Shown: positions 24,601 through 36,271 of the stretch, piece after piece
Position numbering within the stretch: position 1 is the first letter of the stretch
Layout of the letters: every line of letters starts with the position of its first letter
Assembly (NCBI GenBank): GCA_029851415.1
Contig: CM056744.1
Span: 115,972,838 to 116,036,837, forward strand
Direction: 5' to 3'
Length of the DNA: 64,000 nt
From: Eretmocerus hayati
Lineage: Eukaryota; Arthropoda; Insecta; Hymenoptera; Aphelinidae
Translations under genes and position numbers: made by a program
The notes under the pieces: generated by a model
Seen by the model: the letters and a program-made list of their open reading frames with translations, nothing else
Database searches by the model: none
What the model was told of the DNA's origin: nothing

Positions 24601-26666
24601 AATCGGTTTTTAGAAAGTCGTCTCGTTATATAGAAATGCGCGTACGTATCTATGAGAGGAGCGCCCGAGCATAACCTTATAACGTTTATATACAATTTTG
24701 CGATATTTCAAATTCTAATTTTCCCGCTCAGCGCAGTGAGTAGAGTGAATCATAAATAATGCCGGCATGCAATAAATTGAATAAAAGATGCGAACTCGTA
24801 TTGTTTTCTTGCGAAATTTCTATATGGATGTATGGTATACAATGATATAGAGTGAGAGCTTGGGTTCTATTAATTTTTGCGGAGATCGAGGTGACATTGA
24901 CGAAGTGGAGATGAATATTTGATGAATGGGAATCTTGGTTTGCGATTCAACATTTTTTTGCTTCTCGTTCGTTGAAATGAAGACTCGTGTCTCAATTTTT
25001 GTCTTCCTGTTCTGTACGTCTTCTACTTTGGTATCATGGGGTTAGAAATATCATGAAGGAGTAAATTTTCAAGTGTTTCAAGTGCACCATGTGTGGTATA
25101 TACAATGTACCGTAGTGTGTTACCAATCATAATCGGTGACTCATGAAAAACTTTCTCAAAAATTTTCAAGAGCTCGGCACTCTATAATATAACTCGCACG
25201 TTCCATTGTAATATTCTACTATAACGAGCGGTTATAGTATTAGAGGTGGTGGTAGTGGCCATCATGAGTGTTGGAATCTATATAATTTTCTCGTCGTGAA
25301 ATTCAACTATATCTTGAAAAACTATATATATGCTCGGTTCGTCATCGTTGAAATTAACCTTGGCCAGCTGTCATCGGTTAGAAAATTCAGCGTCGAGTGC
25401 AACACGTCACTTTTATTTCTATTATGGCGCGGGATACTTAGTGTTTCCGAGGTTCTCTCTACTATCTTCCAATTCATTATCTTGCAAGCGAGGCAAAGCT
25501 CGAATGTAGTTTACGCATCAACAATTTCTTTAGCTCTTGCTGTAAAGAACATTATCGTGGTACAGTGTACAATTATCGTGTACAATACTCGCAAGTTTTA
25601 AGCATTGTTTTCCAAGTGTTTAACAAGAAATTGAATTGGCTGGTGCGAGTTCGTTGAAATAAAATTCTGTTCGTACTTTAGTGAGAAATTGTTGAAATTG
25701 GTCGAGTGAATTTCTGAAAGGAAAGAAAATTCAAATATTTTATGAAAAGCTGGATTCTTCTGGGAAAATTTCTAGAGCTTTTACGAGGAACGAGGAAGTT
25801 AATCAGTTGGCTGATTCTTCCTGATGTAATGAAATTCCAAGGAAGTTTACGGAAAATTGAAGTGGTTGATGCTCGGGTTGATGGAGTTCTTCGAAATCAA
25901 CTAGAGCGTCTCTTATAAAAAATTCCAACAGATGGTGAAAATTCTGGATAATATGAGCCTCTGAGTGCATTCGAAAATAAAGTGACGTGTCTGGTAGAAT
26001 TCTTCAGATTGAGATTTCGAAATTTTTTTTCAGATCACTGGGTGCACAATTCTTCGAAATCAAATTCTTCTGCTTTATTGAATCTCAATCGTCAGTGCGT
26101 GAGAAACGTTCAATCGAGTGGTGACATTTTTATACGGGAGCTCAATACCCTCACTCTGGTCCATCATGAAAAACACAATAGTTCCTGCGTGATTCACCTG
26201 AACTATACAGTGTATAGAGAGATCGAATATCTCTCCCCGAAGTACTCGAAAAACTCGTTCGAAAAGCCACAACAGTAGAGACTGCATAGTCCACAAGAGC
26301 TCGTATCTCAAGTTGCTGCTATGTATCCCCTTTGGTGGGTCTTTTTACTCCAAACTCCTCAGAGTAGTGTCAACTATTTGAAAATAAAAGAAAACTTGAA
26401 CCTCAACGAATCGTAAAATCCTAAAAATCGATATATGTACTGAGAACGGATGGTGGCACGTATAAATCTATGTAATAGACCAAGTCCGAGCTCGTTTCAC
26501 ACGCAAGACAGATAGATACAGATAGGTTAAGATAGATATCTTTTATAAAATCTCAGTGTGTCCGAATGATCAATCACACACGAATTTCCTCCGTCTCATC
26601 CTAAAAGAAGTCAGGCCTCCCAATAAATAAGTCTCGCTTGCACAAAAGATCGCCCGGTACTCTGTA
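21663..26666. other. Stretch upstream of the MOXD1-like gene with no recognised coding exon
   Basis: Possible noncoding leader text follows the CpG-rich block to about 22140. TATAAAAAG at 23246 with CAGTT at 23266 resembles a core promoter, but the spacing (21 bp) is too short. An (ATA)n run lies at 23337-23357. No protein motifs were seen. Confidence 0.45.
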
Positions 26667-26718
26667 TCAGTCAAAACAGACCGCCTCAGTCCCCATTTTC
26701 CTCATTTTTGCTGTGTGT

Positions 26719-26817
26719 ATGTGTATATATTTCAATGATGTCGACTCACGGCCGGAAAATTCTCCGTCTGTTGCAGATGCAGCAGCAGCAGCATCATCGT
26801 CGGCGGCATCATCCTAA
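26719..26817 (+). other. Second uORF, 32 codons, overlapping the first
   Basis: An ATG at 26719 opens another frame across the same CAG/CAT-rich block and stops at TAA 26815-26817. In this frame the repeat reads as alanine and serine runs (DAAAAASSSAASS). It overlaps the 26735 uORF in a different frame, so the leader has two open frames through one repeat. No homology is recognised. Confidence 0.3.
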
Positions 26818-26839
26818 AATCGTCGAGGTTTATTTCTAG
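26735..26839 (+). other. Upstream ORF, 34 codons, in the MOXD1-like leader
   Basis: An ATGATG start at 26735 opens a 34-residue frame that ends at TAG 26837-26839, 109 bp before the main ATG. It holds a QQQQHHRRRHH-type basic and polyglutamine run coded by CAG/CAT repeats. If the transcript starts near 26.67 kb, this uORF would be met first or second by scanning ribosomes and could lower translation of the main frame. No family is recognised, and it may simply be a product of the triplet repeat. Confidence 0.35.
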
Positions 26840-26948
26840 ACGCGGCTTTCATCAAAGAAAAAAAACCTAGTGTGTTTGTGGTGGTTACTTGGTGTTAGTG
26901 GTGGAGGGCCTTTTTAAGGCCTCCTCCAAAAGAAGAAGAAAAAAAAGT

Positions 26949-27242
26949 ATGCCACGAGCCATGGCTAGCTCGTTGATATTAAAAAATCTACAAATTTGGA
27001 TTCTGACAACGATATTTCTATATCATCAAGTTGAAAGTATCGAATGGAAACACAGTGCAGTTTTGGACAACAATTTCTTAGTCCTTTGGAATCTTGGTGA
27101 AAATGATGTTACTTTTGAAGTACAAGTTAAAACACCTGGATATGTTGGATTTGGTTTTACAAGAGACGAGGGAAACGGAAGAGATTATGCTGTCGATATG
27201 GTCATTGGATGGGTCGACAATAATGGACAGGTTCATCTACAG
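26949..27242 (+). CDS. First coding exon of a MOXD1-like copper monooxygenase (partial gene)
   Basis: This exon encodes the N-terminal 98 residues of a DBH/MOXD-family protein, whose members are secreted or ER-lumenal copper-dependent monooxygenases. Residues 1-30 form a signal peptide with a hydrophobic core (ILTTIFLY, about 18-25) and likely cleavage near VES/IEW. Residues 31-98 begin a DOMON domain: LDNNFLVLWNLG (39-50), an alternating strand with VQVKTPGYVGFGF (58-70), and DMVIGWVDNNGQVHLQ (83-98). The last block is the most MOXD-like part and ends where family members continue with an Asp-rich segment. The exon stops after a full CAG codon, so the intron is phase 0 with donor GTAAGA at 27243. 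The catalytic copper domains (Cu2_monooxygen N and C) must lie in exons beyond the window. I chose ATG 26949 (A at -3). ATG 26961 is also possible. The frame stays open upstream, but only from a TTG. The text fits MOXD1 homologs better than tyramine beta-hydroxylase, whose equivalent block normally carries LWQDW-type residues. The family is clear; the exact ortholog is not. Confidence 0.88.
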
Positions 27243-30060
27243 GTAAGATGACCTTGGTGTATTTTAAAATATTTCCTCCCTTAAAAGTCAGTCCTTTTTG
27301 CGGTCCTCTTGTGTGTCTTTTCAGGAAGTTCTGAACACGATTTATAGATATACGGAGGCAATGCTTTGACACTCGTCGACGCATCTTTTTTTTTTCTCGA
27401 ATGTATTTTGACTTTTTCGAAGATGCAGTGTGACCTCGAATTTGACGTGTATTGCGGTTCTGTATTGTAGAAATAGTGGTAGCCAGCTTCCTGCTAAAAA
27501 CACAGCGGGAGGATGTAAAATATGTTGTGTGGGTGGGATAGAGACACGTCGTGGTTGGGATTTTTTTTTTTTTTGTTGAAAGAGGACCGATTTATTGGGT
27601 GGCGATAGACCCCCGTGACAACATACCATAATTTGACTTTGTGTGGGGCTTTGGGATGCATGTGGGGTAGAATAGAAAAATTGCGTTGGAAATAGGTTTT
27701 TCTGACGAGACAGGAATGTAGTAGTTGGGTGGTATAGTATTATATTCGAGTGTATTGCAGAAAAGAGCTGTTTCGTACAGAAATTTATATCGTACACTCT
27801 CGAGTTTCTGGGGCAACATTTGTTGCACAAAGTTTTAGCTCTCACGAGATCGATGAGTAACTTTTCCATCATACTCGTATCACACTCTGAAAGTGTTGCA
27901 AAGTTCTCTTAGAAACATAAAGGTAACTCACTTGAAAATAAGAGAAATAAACTTATACCACTATCAATCATATAAATATCTCACCGTGGAGTTGAATTTA
28001 AAAATTGTGCAGCATCACAGGGGTAAATATTTTCCCAGACAAAATTCCAAGCATCATCCTGTCCAAGGAGAAATCTGGAAAAACGGTACCTGTCAAAATC
28101 AAGGTAAAATAGAAGAAATACTTTTAAGAGAAACTCTCTGCTACCTGGTAATTTGGCTGAGTCAGTTTCCAGCTTCTTAACCTCGGGAAAAAACCACCCG
28201 GTGAGCTTCCCGGTGCGAACGTCGAGACTTTTTAGACAGTAGCAAAGTGATCCTAGACGGCTCCAGAAAGAGCATCTTCTTCTTTACTAAACCCGTTTCT
28301 TCCCAAAAAAAAAGTTTAATATACTTGAGGAAGACAGGGGTTGTGGTGTGTAGTTGGCGTATTCTAACGTAATATACTGCATAGAGAAGGCGGAATTTTG
28401 GCTGTGCAAGAAAATGATTTTATATGGGTCAGGCTGAAAATACATATAACCTGACTACATATACGGTGGTATGTAGAGGCGCCTGTTTCTAAACCGAAAG
28501 GATCAGGTATTATATTTTGTGTATAAGAGGAGGAGTCCAGGAGGTCAGAGCCTCTCCATTGCGCGCATAAATCACAAGGATGGCTCTTGTAATACATGGT
28601 TTTTGTATGTATTATATGGTTTGGTAGTCACTGGTTGTGGAGGAAGGTTGAAATTGAGGTTCTCTTTCTGTTTTTAATTAATTGAGCCAATATTTGTGAA
28701 GAAAAAGAAGAAGAGTGTGTTGGACGATTAGGAAATCGGATGATTTTGGAGGAGTTGTGGAGAGTGTGCTATTAGTTCGACATCGTGGTATATGGACTTG
28801 GATCTTTCGAGAGAGTGCGGTCTTATGGTTACATTGATTTATTTGCGAGCTATTATATTATGAGGCCTGGGTGGTGGTACTGTAGAAGATCTTTGGTAGT
28901 CGGTTTTATGTGAAGGTGTATGTTGCGAAAGATGGGCGGAAATCGGATTTTTGACGTTTTGCAAGGTCTCTAATGATTTGTGGCCTTGTGTATGGGTGAT
29001 CGATTGATGTTTCGCGTATGATACTCGTGGCATCAGGATAGGTAGTAAAATTTTGTTCATCTGAGAATGATATTATTGATCATCATGAGCCTCGTCATGA
29101 ACTGATGAATTGGAATGAAGCTGTTCACATCGATTCCAGTTCATAGGGTTGATTTGTAGATGAAACATGGAACAGTTTGTTGCTCATTATTCCGTACCAA
29201 AGGACATTTTATGTATGTCCACATTTTCTTCAATTGCTCAACAAATTCATCTGTTTGAGACATAGATTATGCATCAACCTCGTCGCTGCAAGAGCTAAGA
29301 TTCATTGATAGTGAAAATAACAAGTCTCTTCAATTTTAGTATACTTCTGAAGGATTTCCAAATGTGATTCCTAAATTCACGAGTTTTCGGCTCAAGATGA
29401 TCGTTCAACTCATCTTCGTCAAATATAGCAACCAAACTCCCTCATATGACACCAAATAACCTCAACCTCCGGTCAAGATAGAGCAGTAGTAGTAGCTTCG
29501 TCAGAAAAGATAACTCTATAGAAAATATCTGCGTCAGGTCGAAAATGAGCCCGGAAGAGTACACACACCGCCTCTTATCTCCGCCAGCCACTATCCACCA
29601 CTCTTCTCTCAAATACAACCCAGCCACACTATCTCTTATAAACACTTACTTTTCTCTCTCTCTCTCTCGCAGTGCAGTAGCCGCATATCTCCGGTCACTT
29701 CTACTGCAGCTTCTCTTCCGCGTACACATAGACACCCACCTATCCTGCTGATCGTCTGCTCACTTCTTACTCTCTTTCTCTCTCTCTCTCTAATGATAGT
29801 CCTGGTGAGTCTGATGTCTCTCAATCCTGTGGCCTCTTGTGAACGACCCAAAACATCAGCTTTGCGATAAGTGGCATCTTTCTCTCTCTCTCTCTCTTTT
29901 TGCTGTCCCCCGATACTTATCAAAAGTGTACATATATACTATGATGATGTAGCCCTTTTTCTCATCCGCCTTTTTTGGCTTCGTGGGCGACTTTTGCTTT
30001 TACCTTATGTCATTTGTGCTCAGAGGACTTCATTTTCTCTGATGTGATGACCAGAATGTA

Positions 30061-30065
<5 letters not shown>

Positions 30066-30107
<42 letters not shown>
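30066..30107. repeat. (GA)n microsatellite
   Basis: About 21 units of GA. Several shorter CT/GA runs lie nearby (29650-29670, 29770-29791, 29880-29898), giving a GAGA-rich cluster on both strands. Confidence 0.95.
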
Positions 30108-30110
<3 letters not shown>

Positions 30111-32336
30111 ATGCTGTTGCTGCTGTCAGGGTGGCCATTATTATACATACCGGACTCTGGCTACCGCAGCATCAGAGAGTAAAAGATGCCTATTCAGGCC
30201 AAAAAGTGACCCACGGCGAAGCAAAGCTTGGACTTTGGTATGGTATTATAACGTTTGGGTTTTCGCTGGCCTGCTGTGTATAGCTTTCTTTTTTTTTTTC
30301 AAGTTTCTTGAGAATTTGAGCGAATTCTTGTGGGTACATAGTTGGTGGTTGTGAAGGAAGAGAAAGAGAAAGAGAGAGAGAGTGAGATTGTGGTTGGTTG
30401 GTTGGTTGGTTAGGACAATGTGTGGTACATTCTTTTTGACTTTTCGTTATCTTGGAGGATTTGGATATCTTGGAATTTCCATTCGGGATATCTAGAGCTT
30501 TGTATCTCGTTAGTTCGAATTAGCTTCCGTTTTCAGAGGCTTTGTTAGGTTGAAGAGATTATGAAATTTTTCAATGTGCGAATGGGTCTTTGACCAGTTT
30601 GTGGGCGTATTATCCGCTTACCAATTTTCTAATCAGCTGATCTTCTCCTCACCATCCTTTGGAAGACTTTTCGTCGGTCCCTTGGGAAAACTTTTATCCC
30701 TTCAAAAAATTAACTCATCAGCTTTTTGCACAAATCCACTTCCCCAATAAGCCCTCTCTGCGATACCCATCTCCCGTTTCGGATAATCCACAATTGTTCT
30801 ACAATGCTCTCCAGCTCATTTTCGCACTCCCTCATACTTTACAGATCTTACACGTATCCTAATCATTATGAATTACTGTACTTTTCAAAAGAGTTAGGAA
30901 GTTCCCATAGCCAAGTTTACAGTATCATCTTTTACTCCAACAACAAAAGCGAAATACAATAATAATCTACTCTGATGCATTGGATCATGCAAATATGCAA
31001 AAGGTACAGATCACGTTTTTATCAGTGAAAGCGCAGTACTCTTTTAATGGTTAGAACACAATACAACATGCAAGGTGAGGTGATGAGCTGGTGAAGTATA
31101 TGGAGAAAGCCGTAGAGAGTTGCGCAAGGGCCACGTCTTGTATACCGGCTATATATATTATACTCGTACCTAAGATACAACTTGGCAAACTAATCAGTCC
31201 GAACAGCTCTCCTTCACAATACGCCCACAAGCTCTGCACTCTCAGTGCACTAAATATATGTGATACCACTGTGGTGCAACTCTGCATCCTTCACTTATCC
31301 AAGTGCACAGGGATAGCTCACACCATTAGAGTACTTTCAAAATAACCTTTCTAACCTCAAAATCCATCGAATACCAATCGTCACACTTTAAACAAGATCC
31401 CTTAGTTCACCAAACCTAACCTCCAAACACCCATCACTCTCAATCTCACCCGCACACCTCCAATAACACGCATGCAACCACACATAACCTCTAAAGTGTC
31501 ACACTCTCGCGTTCGCAATTCATCAAGTATACGCGACGCGACAGTTTAATTGCCCATACAGTTTGCCCAATCTCACTCTCTCTCTTTGGTCGCGTGATTA
31601 CTTAGGTATAAACGCGCATTCGAAAGTGTTCGCTCGCGTTAATCGTTACAGCTAGACAGGTTGTTTTTTTATATATTATACACCCAACGCCCGCGAGCTT
31701 AAAGAAAAATCTATGGTATAGTAGAAAAATGTGCTATGCGATTACTATTATTCAAATTCACAACAATTACCTTCTGTACGATGTGTATGTAGTTTATGTA
31801 GAAAATATATTGAGGGATAATTATCGTGCTTCGAGGCGTTTAGATTGAGCAGCTACATACACTTTTAGTAAAAGGTTAATGTGGTGAACATGCCAACCAC
31901 GCTCTACTTTTTAATTGATTCTAACTACATATACGCCAATCTTAACACGCCTTGTGATATCTTGAGACAAAATCTCTACTTGTGGTTAGAATTTTTCAGG
32001 AACGAATCCAAAGTTAACTTTTTAATTCCATTCCATTTCATTAACAATATATTGAGCAGATTTTACACCTCTCAGGTGGATCATACGTTCGTAATCATCG
32101 AATTCATGACTGTTGAACAATTTTGATAGAAATTTCATGATAGATTCAAGTGTATAGGGCCTAAAAGTGTACACAAAAATGAAATGAAAATTGAGAGCCA
32201 ATTTTGAAATTTTTCCATCAAAATATTTATTCTTTCTATCTCCTCCACCGTATCGAGCCAAGTCATCCCCCTCACATCATCCCAGGATACGATAACTCAT
32301 CACTCTCACGCTCACTTCCCCCACCCCCTCCTCTCC

Positions 32337-32362
32337 CAATCATCATCATCATCATCATCATC
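32337..32362. repeat. (ATC)n microsatellite
   Basis: Uninterrupted ATC triplets in a C-rich region of the intron. Confidence 0.9.
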
Positions 32363-32693
32363 AACTCCCCAATCTACCTCATATACTATATTAATCCATG
32401 CCTCCGGCAAGATGAAAAAAATCTTCCCCTCACATACTGTAATGCACATATATTCAGTAGTTTGTTCTGTGCTCGAGGCAGATCGGTAGCAGTACAGAAA
32501 GCGTTTTAATTGCGAGAGTCAAAGAGAGAGCAGTGCAATTAAGCCTCCCAGAGCCTATATATGATATGGCGATATGGCGTATCCGTGCAATAACGACAAT
32601 AATAATGATGATAAGAGAAAGAATATTGTAGAAGTGGTGGTTGCACTTGTGGTGGTTGAATCATGGGAAAAGCTGCCCTGAGGGTATTAAATG

Positions 32694-32695
<2 letters not shown>

Positions 32696-32751
<56 letters not shown>
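32696..32751. repeat. (AT)n microsatellite, 28 units
   Basis: 56 bases of perfect AT dinucleotides, the longest simple repeat in the window, followed by GGGGGATTA. Confidence 0.97.
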
Positions 32752-32753
<2 letters not shown>

Positions 32754-34213
32754 GGGATTACGATATTTATATATTATCATGATTTGGCAAGTGTAACGAG
32801 GGGTATGTAGCCTCGAGCGATGAATTATATACTTGTGATGATGGAGGTTTTGTGGTTGTGTAATATTTGGGTGTAAGAAGTTGGAATTCTAGATTTGAGG
32901 ATCGAGGAATTTGTTCAGTGAGACCTCGTTTCGTGGCTTGTCAATGTGTTCATTTGGAATTCTGTATCGGGGAAAAGTGTCTCTGGTGACTGGAGCGTTA
33001 AATTCGTAAATTCAGAGATCTGAAATAGCTGCATTCGTGGAATTCGATTGGGACTGATGACAATAATTCCTCGTGAATTATTTAATAGAGCTTCGCCCAA
33101 AACCGCTGTGGGAAATCATCGTTACAGTCATTTCAGTTTCACCTGCCTAATGGATCTATTTATTCTCCACGAACCGTCGTACGTAGCTAACAATTTAGTA
33201 CTTGTTCCACCCTCAAATTCTTCCTCGTCGCTTCAATTATTCCTTGCTTAATCTAGTTGAGTTCACACACAAAGTCGACAAAAGCCTCGTCTTCAATGAC
33301 TGTAATATCTTCATTTAAAATGTTCATTTAGCCGGTGAATCCACGAATGATCGATTTCCAAAATTTGATAATCTTGCATTAAACGATGAATAACCTACTT
33401 TTCGTCTTGTTCACCGCTCTGCGAGCTGATCCGGGAATCTGGCTAGTACTTTTTTACGTATGCATGTACTGATCGATGATGATGTAGATGTGCATAGAAA
33501 ATGTAACGAAGTCTGACAGAAGAAACATCAACTTGGTTGTAAAACGAACGAAGCCCAAGCAGCGTCAATTGCATTGTATGTGTGTGTGTGTGTGTGGGAT
33601 TACTGTAGTTGAGTTTGTCGGATGAATCTTCTGTGACACCTGTGTGAGACTATTATTTCACGAGTCTTTAAAAAGTAGGTGCAACGAAACCCCATGCATA
33701 CACTTACTTTGAAATTTTCTCGCGAGGTAATCCGTTTATCTCTTGTGTTTCTGAAGCCTTTACACCCTCATCCCTCTTACGATTTGTTAACGGAATTTCC
33801 TCACTGTTGTTCTATGTTTGCGAATTTATTTACGTCCGTGGAATCTGTATTTCTACAGAATCAAGTTGGATCACAAGTAAATAGTTGTAGAAATAGTAAT
33901 AGGGGAAAGATATAGTTGCAGGGGTGGAGAGGAAGGTATGTAGGACAGCCGCGGTATTTTCTCTTCCGTCGCGTTTGGGATACTATTGGCGTCAGGTATT
34001 AGATGTATCGGATTCCGGATTCGAGGCCGCTTGACTTGGTTCTTGGTCCTTCTTCTTCGTTTGTGCCATCACGGTGACTTTGTGTATAGCCCATGGCATA
34101 TCAGAGCTATATAGAAGATGTCTTCGGTCCTAGAAGAAATTCCAAACTCTATGGGCTCGCGATGTGATGCGATGGGATTCTAGGGAGAATTTCTTGAACG
34201 CCTTTCCCCTGAT

Positions 34214-34341
34214 TTCCTTGACTGTTATTTTTTTCTTTCTTTTTCTCAATTTCTCTTGGTCAGGTAGGTATTGATGGTGTTCCGATTCTTCGAATTGCTC
34301 TGGAATTTTCATTGGTTAGTAGAAAATATGGAAACGTGAGA
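34214..34341 (+). promoter_or_regulatory. Weaker recursive splice or cassette exon candidate
   Basis: A long pyrimidine tract (34228-34257) leads to GGTCAG (ends 34263) joined to GTAGGT. A GTGAGA donor at 34336 would define a 72-nt exon that is open for 24 codons in the host phase. The donor at the junction is weaker than at the other two candidates. An open frame of 24 codons occurs by chance about a third of the time. Confidence 0.2.
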
Positions 34342-36190
34342 TTGCCTGTAGCGAGTGAGTTATCTCTGACATTGAAAAGATGATGGTTTATTTCGTTGCA
34401 CTCGTACCGACGGAATCAAGATTTTCACTAATTCCAGCGGAAAGAGGAGATGTGGTGAATTTTTTGAAAACCTGAAAATGATGGACTGTCTCAAGAATTT
34501 TTAATCTAGAATCATAATTTCGCACGAAAAATTCTACAACCTATATACTTGACTTGAAATGATTTGCAGCAATTCAGACTTGGATTTAAAGGAACTATAA
34601 AATATCCAATTTCTCACTCATGCATCTTTTTCTTGTGAGTGTGTATCTACATGACGTTGGGATATAGAAATAGCATCGCACCACCACCACGACGTGATAT
34701 ATACTTTTCCGTATATTATATAGGCGACCACGCGGGAAAATCAAATTGACGCTCGCAACTCGGTATAGCGAAAAAAAATTCACACCAACCGCGCCTCTAC
34801 TTTCTGCCAATTTAGTGGGTAAACGGTTGAGCCCGCAGTTTTCTCTTTGGATGCTGATGCTGCTGCTGCTGTGCTTCCGTAGCCACGACTAATACGAAAT
34901 TTCGCGCGTATTTACATTTTTTTCTTCTATATTTATTTTTCCCGCTCTTCTCTGTCTTTTTGGAGCGTCAAGCTCGTGTACCACCGAGACAGAATAAAAA
35001 AATGAGTGAGAAAAATGAATATAAACGTTGCGTCGGAAGCTACTTTAGTCTCTGTAAAGAGGAAGGTAGCAAGTCTTTCTGCTTTCGTATACTCAGATTT
35101 GTAAAATTGACTCGTTGATTTGATTTTTGCAATTTTAAAACACTATAAGAGGGGCGGTGGGAACTGATTATAATTGAATCAATGAATGGTATAGCGATGA
35201 AAATGAAAAGGATACATAATCTATATTCGTTAACGAAAAAAAAAAAAAAAACAAATTTTGTGTCCCATTCATGCATACTTAAGCCATTCACATCGTTTCA
35301 ACACGTAGATATTCCAAATTCTCTGCTGGAGACAATGTGAGTCGCCAACAACAAGCACAGCCGATATGCAGCAAAACGAGTTGCACAGAATCGAAGAAGA
35401 AGCCACTTTTATCCTCTGCATGCACTCGACGGAATCGAGAGCCTTTTGTGGTCCTCCACGTTGATGGCGGAATATATCTCGAGCTTACACTTTGGTCAAA
35501 CTGGAATTTCATGCACTTTCGCCCGCATCTCGTGTAATGCAACTCACAAGCTTATTTATCGCGTCTGGACCTACTGAACCAGCATTGTTTCAACGGTTAT
35601 ACTTACCATCCAACCCCACATTCACATACACGCACCTACATGGGGTTTACCTCTGAAAGTTTAATTGTTTCACCTTTTCTCATCTCACCTCGTCCTCATT
35701 CCTACTTCACTATTACATAACCTAAAAAGGTATACTTTGGATATTGATATAAATACTAGATTTGGAAATATCAGGAAGTGTAATCCTGGGGGAATAATCG
35801 GTGCAGAGCTTTGATCTTAAAATACGCATTCAGAAGCTCTTTAGTACTCATAGTAAGAATCAGAGGAATATACTCTCGCAGTTAGTGCAGTTATTACCTA
35901 GTTGTACTGGTATTATATACCACAAGCCGTAAAAATGAGCCACGCGATTACGCGAGAGGAGAAAGAGAGAAAGAGAGAGAGAGAAGATTTTTCTATCTCT
36001 GCGGGATTAACTCTCTCTCTCTCTATATATCTTTTTTTTCTCGCGTCGGCACCTCATTACCGAGGTTTATTATTATTTGACGCGTGCCTCCTACCATTTT
36101 TTTATCCCACATAATCCCCCACTCTATCTTCTTTGAAAAAGTCTACACTTTTCCACGAAATACGAATTCGTAGAGAGCTCTCTGAATTAC

Positions 36191-36271
36191 CATAATCTTT
36201 TTTTTCTGTTTCAGGTGAGTTTTCTTCTCAATGCTACTACCACTTTGACCATCGATAGACACTACGTAAGT
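36191..36271 (+). promoter_or_regulatory. Candidate recursive splice site with 51-nt RS-exon
   Basis: A pyrimidine tract (CTTTTTTTTTCTGTTTCAG, ending at 36214) is joined directly to a donor, GTGAGT, starting at 36215. This 3'ss/5'ss juxtaposition is the hallmark of ratchet points in long insect introns. A second strong donor, GTAAGT, lies at 36266, which would define a 51-nt RS-exon (36215-36265). In the host reading phase that exon is open for 17 codons, so it could also be an in-frame cassette exon. The site is 8.97 kb into the intron. Confidence 0.5.

Larger units (their letters stand above)
26667..26948 (+). promoter_or_regulatory. Candidate core promoter and 5' leader of the MOXD1-like gene
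   Basis: Two arthropod initiator motifs (TCAGTC) occur at 26667-26672 and 26686-26691, about 260-280 bp before the first coding ATG. There is no well-spaced TATA box; a TTTATAAAA at about 26540 is too far upstream. The leader is rich in CAG/CAT triplets and holds two overlapping uORFs. A pyrimidine run followed by TTGCAG at 26776 also resembles a 3' splice site. An alternative is therefore that 26777 opens an exon joined to a distant noncoding first exon, for example the CpG-rich block near 21.6 kb. I cannot decide between these without transcript data. Confidence 0.4.

Noticed and set aside
26889..26948. Upstream extension of the MOXD1-like frame by 20 codons
   Set aside because: It begins with TTG, not ATG, and would put a basic stretch before the signal peptide. 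ATG 26949 or 26961 fits secretion better.
27342..27872. 176-codon frame on the - strand
   Set aside because: It lies just inside the intron, has no domain or composition bias of a real protein, and overlaps another random frame.
36254..36265. IDRHY codons resembling the start of MOXD exon 2
   Set aside because: No acceptor precedes them, and a donor follows at once. The MOXD continuation is absent.
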